A DNA stretch of 59,920 bases from Allobosea sp. Root483D1 (GCF_001429505.1 NZ_LMJW01000023.1:385972-445891); one strand, 5' to 3'. Counted from the stretch's first letter, positions 42,128 through 51,589 are shown. Made by a program: numbers and translations. The notes: a model not told the origin generated them from the letters alone.

Positions 42128-43816
42128 CTACTTGCCCATCGCCGTCCGTGCTGCCTCGATCTTCGCCTTCACGGCATCGAGATTGAAGCTGGCGCCTTTC
42201 TGCATGGGTGGGAACTCGACCGCGGTCATGGCGAGTTTCTCGACCTGCTGCTGGACAAACACGAAGCGCCAAAACTCGTATTGGAACCAGGAAAAGTAGT
42301 TCTGCGATCCGGCCTTGGTGCCACTCTCCGGCCAGCCCGTGCGCTCGAACGGATCGAGGCGAAGATTGGTCAGATAAGGCACGTCGACCTTGGTCTTGTC
42401 GCCCAGCCAGCCGCCGGGCTGGTCGATGAACCGATACTTGTAGTCGCCGACGCGCACAGCGCCGAGTTCGCTTTCACCGAAGTACCAGATCTCGTTTCGG
42501 TTCGACGGGCCTTTGCCGGTGATCATGTTCGTCTGGTCGTAGCCGTCCAGATACACCTTGTAGGTCCGATCGCCGATCTGCTTACCCTTCTTCAGCTCTT
42601 CGGTGATGTTGGGGTTGCCGGCGGCGGCCAGCAGAGTGGGGAACCAGTCCAGCCCGGATATGATGCCGTTCTCGACCTTTCCAGCCGGCACTCTCCCCGG
42701 CCAGCGGATCATCGCCGGCGCGCGGAATCCGCCTTCCATCACCGTGCCCTTGCTCTGCGCAAACGGCGTCTGTCCACCGTCGGGCCAAGTGAAGACCTCT
42801 GTGCCGTTGTCGGTGGTGAAGATGACGATGGTGTTTTCGTCCACGCCCATGTCCTTGAGCTTCTTCATCACGATGCCGATGTCGTCGTCGAGCTGGGCCA
42901 TGCCGGCTTCGTGGATCGACCAGCCATTTTTGGAGTCGCGCATGCCCTGATATTTGGGCGACAGATGCGTAACGATGTGCATGCGGGTCGGATTGAGCCA
43001 CAGGAAGAACGGCTTGTTGTCGGCCTTGGCCTTGTCCAGAAACTTGAGCGCATTATCGCGGATTTCGTCGTCCACGGTCTCCATGCGCTTCGGGCACAAC
43101 TCGCCCGCGTCCCTGATAGTCTGCTTGCCGATCTTGCCCCAGCGCGGGTCGACTGTGGCGTCGTCGACATTTGCCGCCAGCGAGTGGACCATGTTGCGCG
43201 GCCCGACCTGCGCCCTGAGATCTTGCGGATAATTCGGATGGCAAGGGTCTTCCATCGCATCAAGATGATAAAGATAGCCGAAGAACTCGTCGAACCCGTG
43301 CACCGTCGGCAGGAATTCGTTCTTGTCGCCGAGATGGTTCTTGCCGAACTGGCCGGTGGCGTAGCCCATCCCCTTGAGCGCGGTAGCGATCGTGACGGCG
43401 TCGGCAGGCAGACCGGTGGGTGCGCCGGCCTGGCCAACTGTGGTCATGCCAGTGCGGATCGGCAGTTCGCCCGTGATGAAGTTGGCACGGCCCGCCGTAC
43501 AACTCGCCTCGGCATAGTAATCGGTGAACAGCATGCCCTCGGCGGCAATCTTGTCGAGGTTCGGCGTCCGCCCGGCCATCATCCCGCGATGGTAAGCGCC
43601 GATATTCCAGATGCCGATATCGTCGCCCATGATCACGACGATGTTCGGACGCTGCTGCGCCGGCGCGGGCTGCGCCATTGACGGGGCGGCCAGAGACAGC
43701 GAGATCAGCGCCGTAGCGCCGACCAGCGCAGCGCGGGAGCGAGCATGCCACTGCGCGAGTGTCTGTCGCAAGCCAGCACCGGTTCGCGGTGTTCTTTCCG
43801 GTATACAATCAAACAT
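42128..43816 (-). CDS. Arylsulfatase (type I, formylglycine-dependent)
   Basis: 562 residues, exported to the periplasm (signal up to about SMAQ, with an unusual basic pre-region MFDCIPERTPRTGAG). PNIVVIMGDDIGIWNIGAYH gives the metal-binding Asp pair. Cys106 in ASCTAGRANFITG is the residue converted to formylglycine (C-x-A-x-R form). GQFGKNHLGD supplies the catalytic Lys/His, and IVIFTTDNGTEV the later Asp-Asn metal site. The closing part (FSWFQYEFWRFVFVQQQVEK) is typical of this arylsulfatase group. It hydrolyses sulfate esters; the substrate is unknown. The leader TAGCAGGAGGGAACGT before the ATG is nearly identical to that of the neighbour sulfatase. Confidence 0.93.
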   Translation of the reverse strand: MFDCIPERTPRTGAGLRQTLAQWHARSRAALVGATALISLSLAAPSMAQPAPAQQRPNIVVIMGDDIGIWNIGAYHRGMMAGRTPNLDKIAAEGMLFTDYYAEASCTAGRANFITGELPIRTGMTTVGQAGAPTGLPADAVTIATALKGMGYATGQFGKNHLGDKNEFLPTVHGFDEFFGYLYHLDAMEDPCHPNYPQDLRAQVGPRNMVHSLAANVDDATVDPRWGKIGKQTIRDAGELCPKRMETVDDEIRDNALKFLDKAKADNKPFFLWLNPTRMHIVTHLSPKYQGMRDSKNGWSIHEAGMAQLDDDIGIVMKKLKDMGVDENTIVIFTTDNGTEVFTWPDGGQTPFAQSKGTVMEGGFRAPAMIRWPGRVPAGKVENGIISGLDWFPTLLAAAGNPNITEELKKGKQIGDRTYKVYLDGYDQTNMITGKGPSNRNEIWYFGESELGAVRVGDYKYRFIDQPGGWLGDKTKVDVPYLTNLRLDPFERTGWPESGTKAGSQNYFSWFQYEFWRFVFVQQQVEKLAMTAVEFPPMQKGASFNLDAVKAKIEAARTAMGK

Positions 43817-43898
43817 GACGTTCCCTCCTGCTACAAAAATCCGCTAGAGGTTCCGAGCGCGGTGCACGGAACCTCTGATGCCATTGATGCTGATCGGA

Positions 43899-45644
43899 TC
43901 AGTTGCCGGTTGGCATAGGCAGGCTGATACCTTCCTTCGAGAGCATCTCGCGCACCGATTGCAGCCGCTCGTAGTCGGAAAGCGTGATCGGTCCCGTGTA
44001 CCCGTAGCTTTGCACCTTGCGCGGGGGGTATTTTACGTAAGTTTCCATTATCTTTTTGACTTCCTGCTCCATGACAACGCCCATCCAGGTGCGTTCAGTG
44101 AAGTTGTTCATGAAGATGTCGTAGCGTTCCTGGGGATCCTGCCAGAGATCGAACACTTGCGGGACTGTGGCGACGTACTTTTGAGCCCCCTTCCATCCCA
44201 GATTGGTGTCGACGGCGAGACCGCCCGTGGCGGCACCGTCATCGCCGCGTATGTTGAATAGAAACTTGTAGTTGTTGACGCGGACAGCACCGGGCGAGAG
44301 CTCGTTTTCGGTAAAGTAGAACCATGACTTCCGAGGCGAAGGGCCGGTGCCGAACAGCACCGGCGACATATCAAAGCTGTCGAAGATGATCGGCTGGTTG
44401 GCGCGATCCTGCGTCGGCAGCGGCGTGCGACCCACGGAAGCAAAGGTCGCCATCAGATCGAGACCACCGACGATTTCGTGATTTTTGCTATTCGGAGCGA
44501 TCTTGCCGGGCATCCAGGCAATGGCAGGAACGCGGTTGCCGCCCTCGCGAAGCGTGCCCTTGGTACCGCGGAACGGGGTATAGCCGGCGTCGGGATAGAC
44601 ATCCTGCCAGGCGCCATTGTCGGTGGTGTAGAAGACCAGCGTATTTGCGGCCAGCTTCGGATTGGAGCGGACCTTGTCCATGATGCGGCCGATGCGCGAG
44701 TCGAGCTCATGCACCGAGTCGGCATATTTGCTCTTGGACAGCGACTTATGGATGTAGTCGGGGTGCGGCATATTGGGCTGGTGCACCTTCATGAAATTGA
44801 TGCTCATAAAGATCGGCTCGGCCGAGTTCGCACTGCGATCGAGGTAGTCAATTGCGGCCTTCTCGACATAGCCGTCGAAGAACGGGATTCCGACGACGCC
44901 TTCACGCCCATTGATGACAGGCGTATCGACATACTGACCGTTGACCTTGAATTCCTCGCGTGCCGGCTGCCCGGCATTGCCCGAGAGCGCGCCCTTCGTC
45001 ACGCGCTGGAACATTTCACGCAGATCAGTAGGCATGTCCGGGAACCAGGTCGGATCTGCGTAGGTGTAGGCATTGAGATGATAGAGGCCACAATACTTCA
45101 TCTCGTCGTAGCCTTGCGCGTTCGGCAGCGCGTAGTCGGCTTCGCCCAGATGCCATTTACCAGTGAAGAAGGTCTTGTAGCCGCCGGTCTTCAGCACCGA
45201 GGCGAGCGTCCATTCGGCTGCCGGAAGGCCGCCGCCCTGGCCCTGGAAGGACACAGTGGTCATGCCGCTGCGGTTCGGAATGCGTCCCGTTTGCATGGCC
45301 GCGCGCCCGGGCGTGCAACTCGGCTGGGCGTAGAAGGAGAAGAACGTCATACCCTCCGCCGCCAGCTTGTCGATGTTGGGGGTCGGCATGCCGCGACCAA
45401 TGCCCCCTCCATAGGGCCCGAGATCGCCATAGCCCGTGTCGTCCGACACGATCATGATGATGTTGGGTCGTTGCTGGGTCGGCGCAGGCTGAGCCTGCGC
45501 TTGCGCAGTGCCGGTCAGTCCGAGCAACGTCAGCGTCGTCGCCCCGATAAAGGCGGCGCAGGATCTCGAACGCCGGCCACCGAACGTCTGCCTCACGCTT
45601 TCGGCGGAACCGGGCGTTGCTTCCTTCAATAAGCAGTCAAACAT
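43899..45644 (-). CDS. Arylsulfatase (type I, formylglycine-dependent)
   Basis: 581 residues with signal cleavage near AQAQ. Metal site PNIIMIVSDDTGYGDLGPYG, formylglycine Cys110 in PSCTPGRAAMQTG (C-T-P-G-R), catalytic FFTGKWHLGEADY and LVFYTTDNGAW. It shares the MFDC start, leader and domain layout with the sulfatase downstream, so the pair arose by tandem duplication, yet the two have diverged enough to suggest different substrates. It begins 16 bp after the FGE gene, so activator and target are made together. Confidence 0.94.
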   Translation of the reverse strand: MFDCLLKEATPGSAESVRQTFGGRRSRSCAAFIGATTLTLLGLTGTAQAQAQPAPTQQRPNIIMIVSDDTGYGDLGPYGGGIGRGMPTPNIDKLAAEGMTFFSFYAQPSCTPGRAAMQTGRIPNRSGMTTVSFQGQGGGLPAAEWTLASVLKTGGYKTFFTGKWHLGEADYALPNAQGYDEMKYCGLYHLNAYTYADPTWFPDMPTDLREMFQRVTKGALSGNAGQPAREEFKVNGQYVDTPVINGREGVVGIPFFDGYVEKAAIDYLDRSANSAEPIFMSINFMKVHQPNMPHPDYIHKSLSKSKYADSVHELDSRIGRIMDKVRSNPKLAANTLVFYTTDNGAWQDVYPDAGYTPFRGTKGTLREGGNRVPAIAWMPGKIAPNSKNHEIVGGLDLMATFASVGRTPLPTQDRANQPIIFDSFDMSPVLFGTGPSPRKSWFYFTENELSPGAVRVNNYKFLFNIRGDDGAATGGLAVDTNLGWKGAQKYVATVPQVFDLWQDPQERYDIFMNNFTERTWMGVVMEQEVKKIMETYVKYPPRKVQSYGYTGPITLSDYERLQSVREMLSKEGISLPMPTGN

Positions 45645-45659
45645 AACGTTCTCCTCCTG

Positions 45660-46649
45660 CTAGAAAGATGCGTCAGAGCTTCCGCGCGTGATGCATCGGA
45701 ACCCGAGATGGCTCGTGGACGTGTCGACTGGTTCGGCATGGCGCGCGGCAGGGCGGTAACGGCGGCAATAGTTCGGCGCGCAAAGATGGGAGCCGCCCTT
45801 GATGACCTTGCGTGGAATTCTGATGTCTGGCAGCGCCGGATCGAAGCTCTCGGATTCGCGCCCGCCGCGCGGGTTCACCGGGATGCAACAAGCCTTTGGA
45901 GCATCGGCGGCATGTCTTGATGAGTACCAGTCGGTGGTCCATTCCCAGACATTGCCGATCATATCCTGCAGGCCGTAGCCGTTTGGCGGGAACGCGGTCA
46001 CCGGTGAAGTGCGGTTAAAGCCGTCGGCCGTCAGGTTCTGCTGCGGAAATTCGCCCTGCCAGGTGTTGGCAAGGTGCTTGCCTCCAGGCGCCAGTTCGTC
46101 ACCCCAGGCGTATTCAGCGCGATCCAGCCCGCCGCGCGCTGCAAACTCCCATTCCGCTTCGGTCGGCAGGTCCTTGCCAGCCCACTGCGCGAAGGCGAGT
46201 GCATCTGCGAAGGTCACATGCACGACGGGGTGATTGTCGAGCGCGTTGATGTTGCTCCTGGGACCGTATGGATGTCGCCAATTCGCGCCTTTGAGCAGCG
46301 TCCACCATTCCCGCAGGTTGCGTAAATCGACCGGAGGTGACGGCTGCACAAAAGTGAGCGAACCGGCGAACAGCATCCCCGGCAATGCGCTTGGGTAGTT
46401 GCTGGGATCGGGCTCAGTTTGGGCAAAGGTAACGTACCCCGTCGCACGGACGAAGTGTTTGAACTGGCGGTTGGTCACCGGCGTGCGGTCCATCCAGAAG
46501 CTGTCGACGGTGACGCGGTGGACCGGCGCCTCTTCCGGATAATGCGCGTCGGACCCCATGTGAAAGCTGCCGCCCGCGATGAAGACCATCGGCGCCGCGA
46601 CCCCGACGGCCCCTGTAGCTGCAGCAGAAGCGCGCATCGCCAGTGCCAT
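45660..46649 (-). CDS. Formylglycine-generating enzyme (SUMF1-like sulfatase activator)
   Basis: 329 residues. FGE fold signatures: MVFIAGGSFHMGSD, RTPVTNRQFKHFVRATGYVT, HPVVHVTFADALAFAQWAG, LPTEAEWEFAARGG, GNVWEWTTDWY, and the active-site strand KGGSHLCAPNYCRRYRPAAR, whose Cys290 and Cys295 correspond to the copper-binding catalytic pair. It oxidises the sulfatase Cys to formylglycine with O2. No convincing signal peptide is seen (MALAMRASAAATGAV is short), so modification probably occurs in the cytoplasm before export. AAAGGAG precedes the ATG. It lies directly upstream of both sulfatases. Confidence 0.94.
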   Translation of the reverse strand: MALAMRASAAATGAVGVAAPMVFIAGGSFHMGSDAHYPEEAPVHRVTVDSFWMDRTPVTNRQFKHFVRATGYVTFAQTEPDPSNYPSALPGMLFAGSLTFVQPSPPVDLRNLREWWTLLKGANWRHPYGPRSNINALDNHPVVHVTFADALAFAQWAGKDLPTEAEWEFAARGGLDRAEYAWGDELAPGGKHLANTWQGEFPQQNLTADGFNRTSPVTAFPPNGYGLQDMIGNVWEWTTDWYSSRHAADAPKACCIPVNPRGGRESESFDPALPDIRIPRKVIKGGSHLCAPNYCRRYRPAARHAEPVDTSTSHLGFRCITRGSSDASF

Positions 46650-46679
46650 ATCAGGGGGCTCCTTTCGGCCACGCCGCGC

Positions 46680-47015
46680 CTATCGTCCCTTCTTCTCCTC
46701 CTTCAAAACGAAGTCGATTGCCTGGATGACCCGCTTGGTCGGGTTCGCCTTGCAGTGCACGATGACCTGATGGATGCCTTCTTTGGCGCGAGGCATGTTG
46801 ATGGCGTGCTTCTTGGCGAGGCCATTATACCAGCCGCTGTACCAAACCCCGAGGAAATCGGCGTCTTCCTGGAACGTCCCGGCGAGCTGGGCGCAGGTCA
46901 GCTTTTGAACATCGATAAAGCCTTTGGCGTCGGCATAGGTGTTCAATCCGACCTGCGCCTGCGCAGCCGAAACGGAGCCGATGAAAGCGGCCGTGATAGT
47001 AAAAAGACTGCGCAT
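46680..47015 (-). CDS. HdeA/HdeB-family periplasmic protein
   Basis: 111 residues with signal peptide (MRSLFTITAAFIGSVSAAQA). The mature domain has the HdeA/B plan: IDVQKLTCAQLAGTFQEDAD with first Cys, WYSGWYNGLAKKHAIN, then VIVHCKANPTKRVIQAIDF with second Cys. Family members are small acid-stress chaperones held by one disulfide; many rhizobial copies sit next to exported enzymes. ATG 47015 follows AAGGAAAC. First gene of the sulfatase operon, 30 bp before FGE, so it may protect the exported sulfatases; that is inferred. Confidence 0.82.
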   Translation of the reverse strand: MRSLFTITAAFIGSVSAAQAQVGLNTYADAKGFIDVQKLTCAQLAGTFQEDADFLGVWYSGWYNGLAKKHAINMPRAKEGIHQVIVHCKANPTKRVIQAIDFVLKEEKKGR

Positions 47016-47290
47016 TGGACGTTTCCTTCGTTTGCCGCCACTCAGCCACCGACGAATTCCATCTCGCAGCATTCCGTTACGGCGCTTTCGAGTTCGCTTA
47101 GCTGTGCTGGCGATCAAGGGGGTTGTACCGGGGCAGTCGGCAGCCCTCTACTGGACCATGGCCCAGTATCCAGATGATCCGACGTGGCTGGCACGCGCCC
47201 TAAAATGCGCTGGCTCAAAAGCGCTACGAGGGTCATAAATCGTGCGTCGGCAAGACAGCTCAGCTGTCGGCAGGGTTGCGATCCGTAAAC

Positions 47291-49570
47291 ATGGAAGCTT
47301 TCGGTTGTCTCGTTGTATCTGTCGTGGCGCGCACCTTCAGGGCGTGCTGCGGCCTGGTGCTTTTGCTTCTGATTGCGTTCGTTTCGTTCGCCGCTGCCGC
47401 AGAGGAAAGTACGCGGCGCATCCTCATGCTGCATGCGTTCAACTACACATTCCCAGCTACGACAATTGTCGGAGACGCCGCGCGAAAACGACTGCTCGAA
47501 CGCTCGTCGCACAAAATCGACATCGATGGGGAGTTTCTCGACCTGGCGCGGCCTTCGGACTCTGGGCATGAGGATCGCCTGGTCGCCTTCCTCCGCGAGA
47601 AATATGCCCATTCACCGCCCGACGTGGTGATGACGCTGGGCAGCCTGGCCTTGCCGTTCATTGTCAGGCATCGCGATGCGATCGCGCCCTCGGCTCCCGT
47701 GGTATTTACAGGCATCTCGCCGGCGACATATTCGGCTTCGCGCCCGCCTCCCGACGTAACGGGCATCATTACCGAATTTAATCTCGATAAGACGCTCGCT
47801 CTCGCGGAAGCGCTTCAGCCCGACGCGCGGCGAGTCATCGTGATTGCGGGGAGCGGTCTCACTGACCGCCGCTGGCAAGTTGAGGCGCGAAGAACGATGG
47901 AAGGCCGGGGCAGGAAATTCGAGACGACCTACCTGTTCGAACTTTCCTATGACGCGCTCATCGCCGAGTTGGCGCGCGTTCCTCCCGACGCGATTGTGAT
48001 CATTCTGACGGTCTTCGCGGATGGCACCGGCAAGACTTTCGTTCCGGCGGAAGTGGCCACCACATTGACCGCGCTTTCCCCGGCTCCGGTCTATTCGCCT
48101 TACGACACCTATCTCGGCAACGGCCCTGTAGGTGGATTCATCGAGACGTTCGAATCTGTTGGCGTAGCCGCAGCCGACCTCGCGCTTGAAATCATAGCTG
48201 GTAAGGATCCGGCGGCGCTCGCGCCGCGAACCAATCCTGGGCAAGCGTACCGGGTCGATTTCAGGGCCATGCAGCGTTGGAATCTGCGAGAAGGCGACCT
48301 TCCAGCCGGCACCGTCGTCTTGTTTAAGAAGCCGACGCTCTGGGACGAGCATCGCAATCTTGTGCTGGCCGCGATCTTCATCTTCGCGTTGCAGACGGTC
48401 GTCGCCGGCACCCTGCTGATCCAAAGGCGCAGGAGGCAGCGTACCGAGCTTCTGCTCAAGGAGAGTGAAGAGCGAATGACCTTTACAGCTGCGTCCGTCA
48501 ATCTGGGGCTCTGGCAGTTCGACCGCGAAACCAACGAACTCTGGGCGACCCAGCATTCCAGAGCGCTGTTCGGCCTGGGGGAGGACGTTCCGCTCACGCT
48601 CGAGGCCTTCCTGGCCGCCATCCATCCGGAAGACCGTGAAACGGCGATTATGTCACTACGCAATGCCTCGACCTCGGATAAGCCGGCCGTAACGGATGTG
48701 CGCGTCGTGCTGCAGGGCGAACAACGCTGGATCCGCATCCGGGCTCGCTTCCATCCCGACGACCGAGGCGCTCCCAGCCAGGTAAGCGGAATATTTGTCG
48801 ACCTCACCGATCAGAAGACAGCTGAGATCGAAGCCTCCTTGCAACGTCAGGAAATCACCCATCTCATGCGCGTTTCAGTGCTCGGCGAGCTTTCCGGGGC
48901 GATTGCGCATGAAATCAACCAGCCGCTGACGGCGATCCAGTCGAATGCGGAAACGGGATTGGACCTGATCGCGGCTGACTCGCCAGACCTGGTCGAGATC
49001 CGAGAGGTCTTCCAAGATATCGTCGACGACAACCGGCGAGCCAGCGAGGTGATCCAGCGCCTCCGCAACCTGCTGAAAAAGGGCGAGACGACGCTAGCGT
49101 CAGTCGACGTCAATGAGCTGGTCACCTCGACTCTTGGATTGCTGAACAATGAATTGATCAGCCGCAGGATCAGCGTCAAACTTGATCTGACAAGTGGCTT
49201 GCCCGCGACGATCGGGGACCCCGTCCAGTTGCAGCAGGTCCTGCTCAACCTTGTGATGAATGCGATGGATGCGATGGCTTCAACGCCAACGGCTCAACGG
49301 CTCATTTCGGTATCAACCCTTATTACGCGAGCTAGTGTGATTGAGGCACGGGTGAAAGATTGCGGCATCGGTTTCCAGCCCACTGAAGAATGCCGCGCCT
49401 TCGAGCCGTTCTACACGACGAAGCCCAACGGCCTCGGCCTCGGTTTGGCGATCTGCTCGACGATCATCGAGGCGCATGGAGGCAAAATCAGACTTGCGAA
49501 CGACGATCGCGGCGGCGCGGTCGCCAAGATTACACTTCCGATACGATCCACGCTGCTCGCGGCCCAGTGA
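47291..49570 (+). CDS. Sensor histidine kinase with ABC-substrate-binding-like sensor and PAS
   Basis: 759 residues from ATG 47291 (a TTG at 47276 is the alternative). A signal helix (CGLVLLLLIAFVSFAAAAEE) leads into a periplasmic domain of the ABC_sub_bind type (RRILMLHAFNYTFPATTIVG, VVFTGISPATYSASRP, VIVIAGSGLTDRRWQ). A second helix follows (LVLAAIFIFALQTVVAGTLL), then PAS (LGLWQFDRETNELWATQHS), HisKA with His540 in GAIAHEINQPL, and HATPase (VMNAMDAM, GLGLGLAICSTIIEAHGG). FixL-like kinase of the HisKA type. It is divergent from the sulfatase operon (275 bp) and is followed by its regulator. Ligand unknown. Confidence 0.9.
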   Translation: MEAFGCLVVSVVARTFRACCGLVLLLLIAFVSFAAAAEESTRRILMLHAFNYTFPATTIVGDAARKRLLERSSHKIDIDGEFLDLARPSDSGHEDRLVAFLREKYAHSPPDVVMTLGSLALPFIVRHRDAIAPSAPVVFTGISPATYSASRPPPDVTGIITEFNLDKTLALAEALQPDARRVIVIAGSGLTDRRWQVEARRTMEGRGRKFETTYLFELSYDALIAELARVPPDAIVIILTVFADGTGKTFVPAEVATTLTALSPAPVYSPYDTYLGNGPVGGFIETFESVGVAAADLALEIIAGKDPAALAPRTNPGQAYRVDFRAMQRWNLREGDLPAGTVVLFKKPTLWDEHRNLVLAAIFIFALQTVVAGTLLIQRRRRQRTELLLKESEERMTFTAASVNLGLWQFDRETNELWATQHSRALFGLGEDVPLTLEAFLAAIHPEDRETAIMSLRNASTSDKPAVTDVRVVLQGEQRWIRIRARFHPDDRGAPSQVSGIFVDLTDQKTAEIEASLQRQEITHLMRVSVLGELSGAIAHEINQPLTAIQSNAETGLDLIAADSPDLVEIREVFQDIVDDNRRASEVIQRLRNLLKKGETTLASVDVNELVTSTLGLLNNELISRRISVKLDLTSGLPATIGDPVQLQQVLLNLVMNAMDAMASTPTAQRLISVSTLITRASVIEARVKDCGIGFQPTEECRAFEPFYTTKPNGLGLGLAICSTIIEAHGGKIRLANDDRGGAVAKITLPIRSTLLAAQ

Positions 49571-49576
49571 TAGGCG

Positions 49577-50182
49577 ATGTTCACGGTCTTCCTCGTCGAT
49601 GACGATGCCAGGGTGATCAAGGCATTGTCGCGGCTCGTGCGAGTGAAAGGCTACAACGCCGAGCCGTATACCTCGCCGCAGGAATTCCTGGACCGTCATG
49701 ACGCGGCAGTTCCGGGCTGCGCCGTTTTCGATGTCTCCATGCCGGGGCTCGACGGTCTCGAACTCCAGCAGGCGCTGTCGGCGAATGGGGCGAGCCGGCC
49801 CATTATTTTTCTGACCGGCAAAGGCGACATTCCGACGACCGTGCGAGCCATGAGGGCGGGTGCCGTCGATTTCCTCACCAAGCCGGTTAGCGTCCGCGAC
49901 CTGATCGGCGCGATACAGCGAGCGGAGGAATTGGACGCCCGCTCGCGCCAGGCTCAAGCCCAATTGACGTCGATTGAAGCTAGGATCGCGACCTTGACCC
50001 CGCGCGAGCGGGAGGTTCTTACTCATGTCGTCGCGGGGCGCCTCAATAAGCAGATCGCCTACGATCTCGGGACCGTCGAGAAGACCATCAAGTTCCACCG
50101 CAGCTCGATCATGAAAAAGCTAGATGTCCGCATGGTCGCCGATCTCGTGCGGATGGCGGAGAAGGCCGGCATTTCCAAATAA
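49577..50182 (+). CDS. FixJ/LuxR-family response regulator
   Basis: 201 residues. Receiver with acidic pocket FLVDDD, phospho-acceptor Asp52 (FDVSMPGLDGLEL), Thr in IIFLTGKGD and Lys in FLTKPVS. Then a LuxR helix-turn-helix (LTPREREVLTHVVAGRLNKQ, TVEKTIKFHRSSIMKKL). Starts six bases after the kinase stop, so it is the kinase's partner. Likely an activator; possible targets are the divergent sulfatase operon or the downstream outer-membrane protein. Confidence 0.93.
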   Translation: MFTVFLVDDDARVIKALSRLVRVKGYNAEPYTSPQEFLDRHDAAVPGCAVFDVSMPGLDGLELQQALSANGASRPIIFLTGKGDIPTTVRAMRAGAVDFLTKPVSVRDLIGAIQRAEELDARSRQAQAQLTSIEARIATLTPREREVLTHVVAGRLNKQIAYDLGTVEKTIKFHRSSIMKKLDVRMVADLVRMAEKAGISK

Positions 50183-50244
50183 GCAGCGGTACTGGGCCAA
50201 CGGTCAGGTCGACAACCGGCAACAACGGCCACACCTTCTGAATC

Positions 50245-50619
50245 ATGTCGGAAGGTCATCCCTGGATCGCTCTCGTGGACGATGATCCGTCCGTACTGAA
50301 GTCCCTGACCCGGACATTGCGCGTTCATGCGTTTCAAACCAAGGCCTATGGATCGGCTCGAGACTTCCTCGCATCACTTGCAGATGACAAGCCCGCATGC
50401 CTGATCGTCGACGTGCAGATGCCCGGCATGAGCGGCCTGGAACTGATCCAGCATTTGACGAGCGTTGGAATCCACATCCCGACGATCGTGATCACGGCTC
50501 ATAGCGACATCAGGCTACGGGAACGCCCTGAGCCGGGTAACGTCATCGCCGTTCTGTCGAAGCCCTTGCGCAACGCGGCGCTGTTCAGTGCCATCAACGC
50601 GGCGATCGGAGACGCGTAA
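50245..50619 (+). CDS. Stand-alone receiver-domain response regulator
   Basis: 124 residues, only a FixJ-like receiver: acidic pocket LVDDDPS, Asp56 in VDVQMPGMSGLEL, Thr in IVITAHSD and Lys in LSKPLRN. There is no output domain and the protein ends after helix 5. The region between the Thr and Lys (IRLRERPEPGN) is atypical and may have been altered. It could be a phosphate sink or an adapter for the preceding kinase. It follows the FixJ-like regulator by 62 bp in the same direction. Confidence 0.85.
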   Translation: MSEGHPWIALVDDDPSVLKSLTRTLRVHAFQTKAYGSARDFLASLADDKPACLIVDVQMPGMSGLELIQHLTSVGIHIPTIVITAHSDIRLRERPEPGNVIAVLSKPLRNAALFSAINAAIGDA

Positions 50620-50797
50620 GCTCATGGATCCGGGCAGGCGACCCACACGACGAGGGTTTATCCTGATCGGGGTGCGGCTCTGCAACCACACCGGCGCTTA
50701 AAGCATATGACTCCAATCGGGAGCGCGGGAATTTCAGATTAGCGGCTAGCTGAACGATCTTCGAAATGCAGAATGCTTGGACAATTTGGGGGAAGCT

Positions 50798-51589
50798 ATG
50801 CGCCGCACGCCGTTTTTATTCGCGCTCTGCATGTTGGCCTTGGCGAATCGATCGCAAGCAGCCGACCTTGCGCCCGTCCCACCGCCATCCATCGTTGCGC
50901 CGGTCCCCGACACCGAACTCCGGATCACGCCGTTCTTCTGGGCTTCGGGCATCAGGGGCGACGTACGTACACGAGCTTTTCTTCCGACGGTCAGTGTCGA
51001 CGTGCCGTTCAAGGACATTCTTCAGAATCTCGACTTCGCGGCCATGCTGGCGGGTGAATATCGCAGCGGACGCTGGGGTGTCCTCGCGGATCTGGCTTAT
51101 GTCGCCGTATCGGTCGAGGCACAGCGCAATTTCATCGCGCGCGCCCCCGGTTTCAGCAGCGCCGAGGTCAAATCCAGAACTCTGAATGCGACAGTCACCG
51201 GCTTTTTTCGATTTTACGAGAACAGCGGGTTCAGCGCCGACATCCTCGCGGGTGGGCGGGTCTGGTCGGCCTCGACCGATGTCGATCTCGCAATCGCTGG
51301 CGTCGTATCGCTCTCCGGCGGCACGGAGCGTACGTGGGTCGACCCCGTGGCCGGCTTACGCCTGCGTGCAAACCTGGGCAATGGCTTCGGCCTGAGTGCC
51401 TATGGCGATATCGGCGCCGGCAGTTCGCGGCTGACCTGGCAGCTACGCGGAACGATCGACTATAGCTTCAATGAGAACTGGTCCGTCTCGGTCGGCTACC
51501 GCCATCTAGCCGTTGACTATCGCAGCGGCAGTTACGTTTTCGATACCGCATTGAGTGGACCGATCATGGGCGTCTCGTACAGATTCTGA
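50798..51589 (+). CDS. Outer-membrane beta-barrel protein
   Basis: 263 residues with signal peptide (MRRTPFLFALCMLALANRSQ, cleavage near QAA). A proline-rich linker (PVPPPSIVAPVP) precedes alternating strands: LRITPFFWASGIRGDVRTR, LAGEYRSGRWGVLADLAYV, TVTGFFRFYENSGFSADILA, WSVSVGYRHLAVDY, ending GVSYRF with terminal Phe. ATG 50798 with GGGGGAAG is preferred to the upstream ATG. It is probably an eight- to ten-strand barrel. It lies downstream of the two-component genes with a 178-bp gap, so has its own promoter or is their target. Confidence 0.82.
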   Translation: MRRTPFLFALCMLALANRSQAADLAPVPPPSIVAPVPDTELRITPFFWASGIRGDVRTRAFLPTVSVDVPFKDILQNLDFAAMLAGEYRSGRWGVLADLAYVAVSVEAQRNFIARAPGFSSAEVKSRTLNATVTGFFRFYENSGFSADILAGGRVWSASTDVDLAIAGVVSLSGGTERTWVDPVAGLRLRANLGNGFGLSAYGDIGAGSSRLTWQLRGTIDYSFNENWSVSVGYRHLAVDYRSGSYVFDTALSGPIMGVSYRF

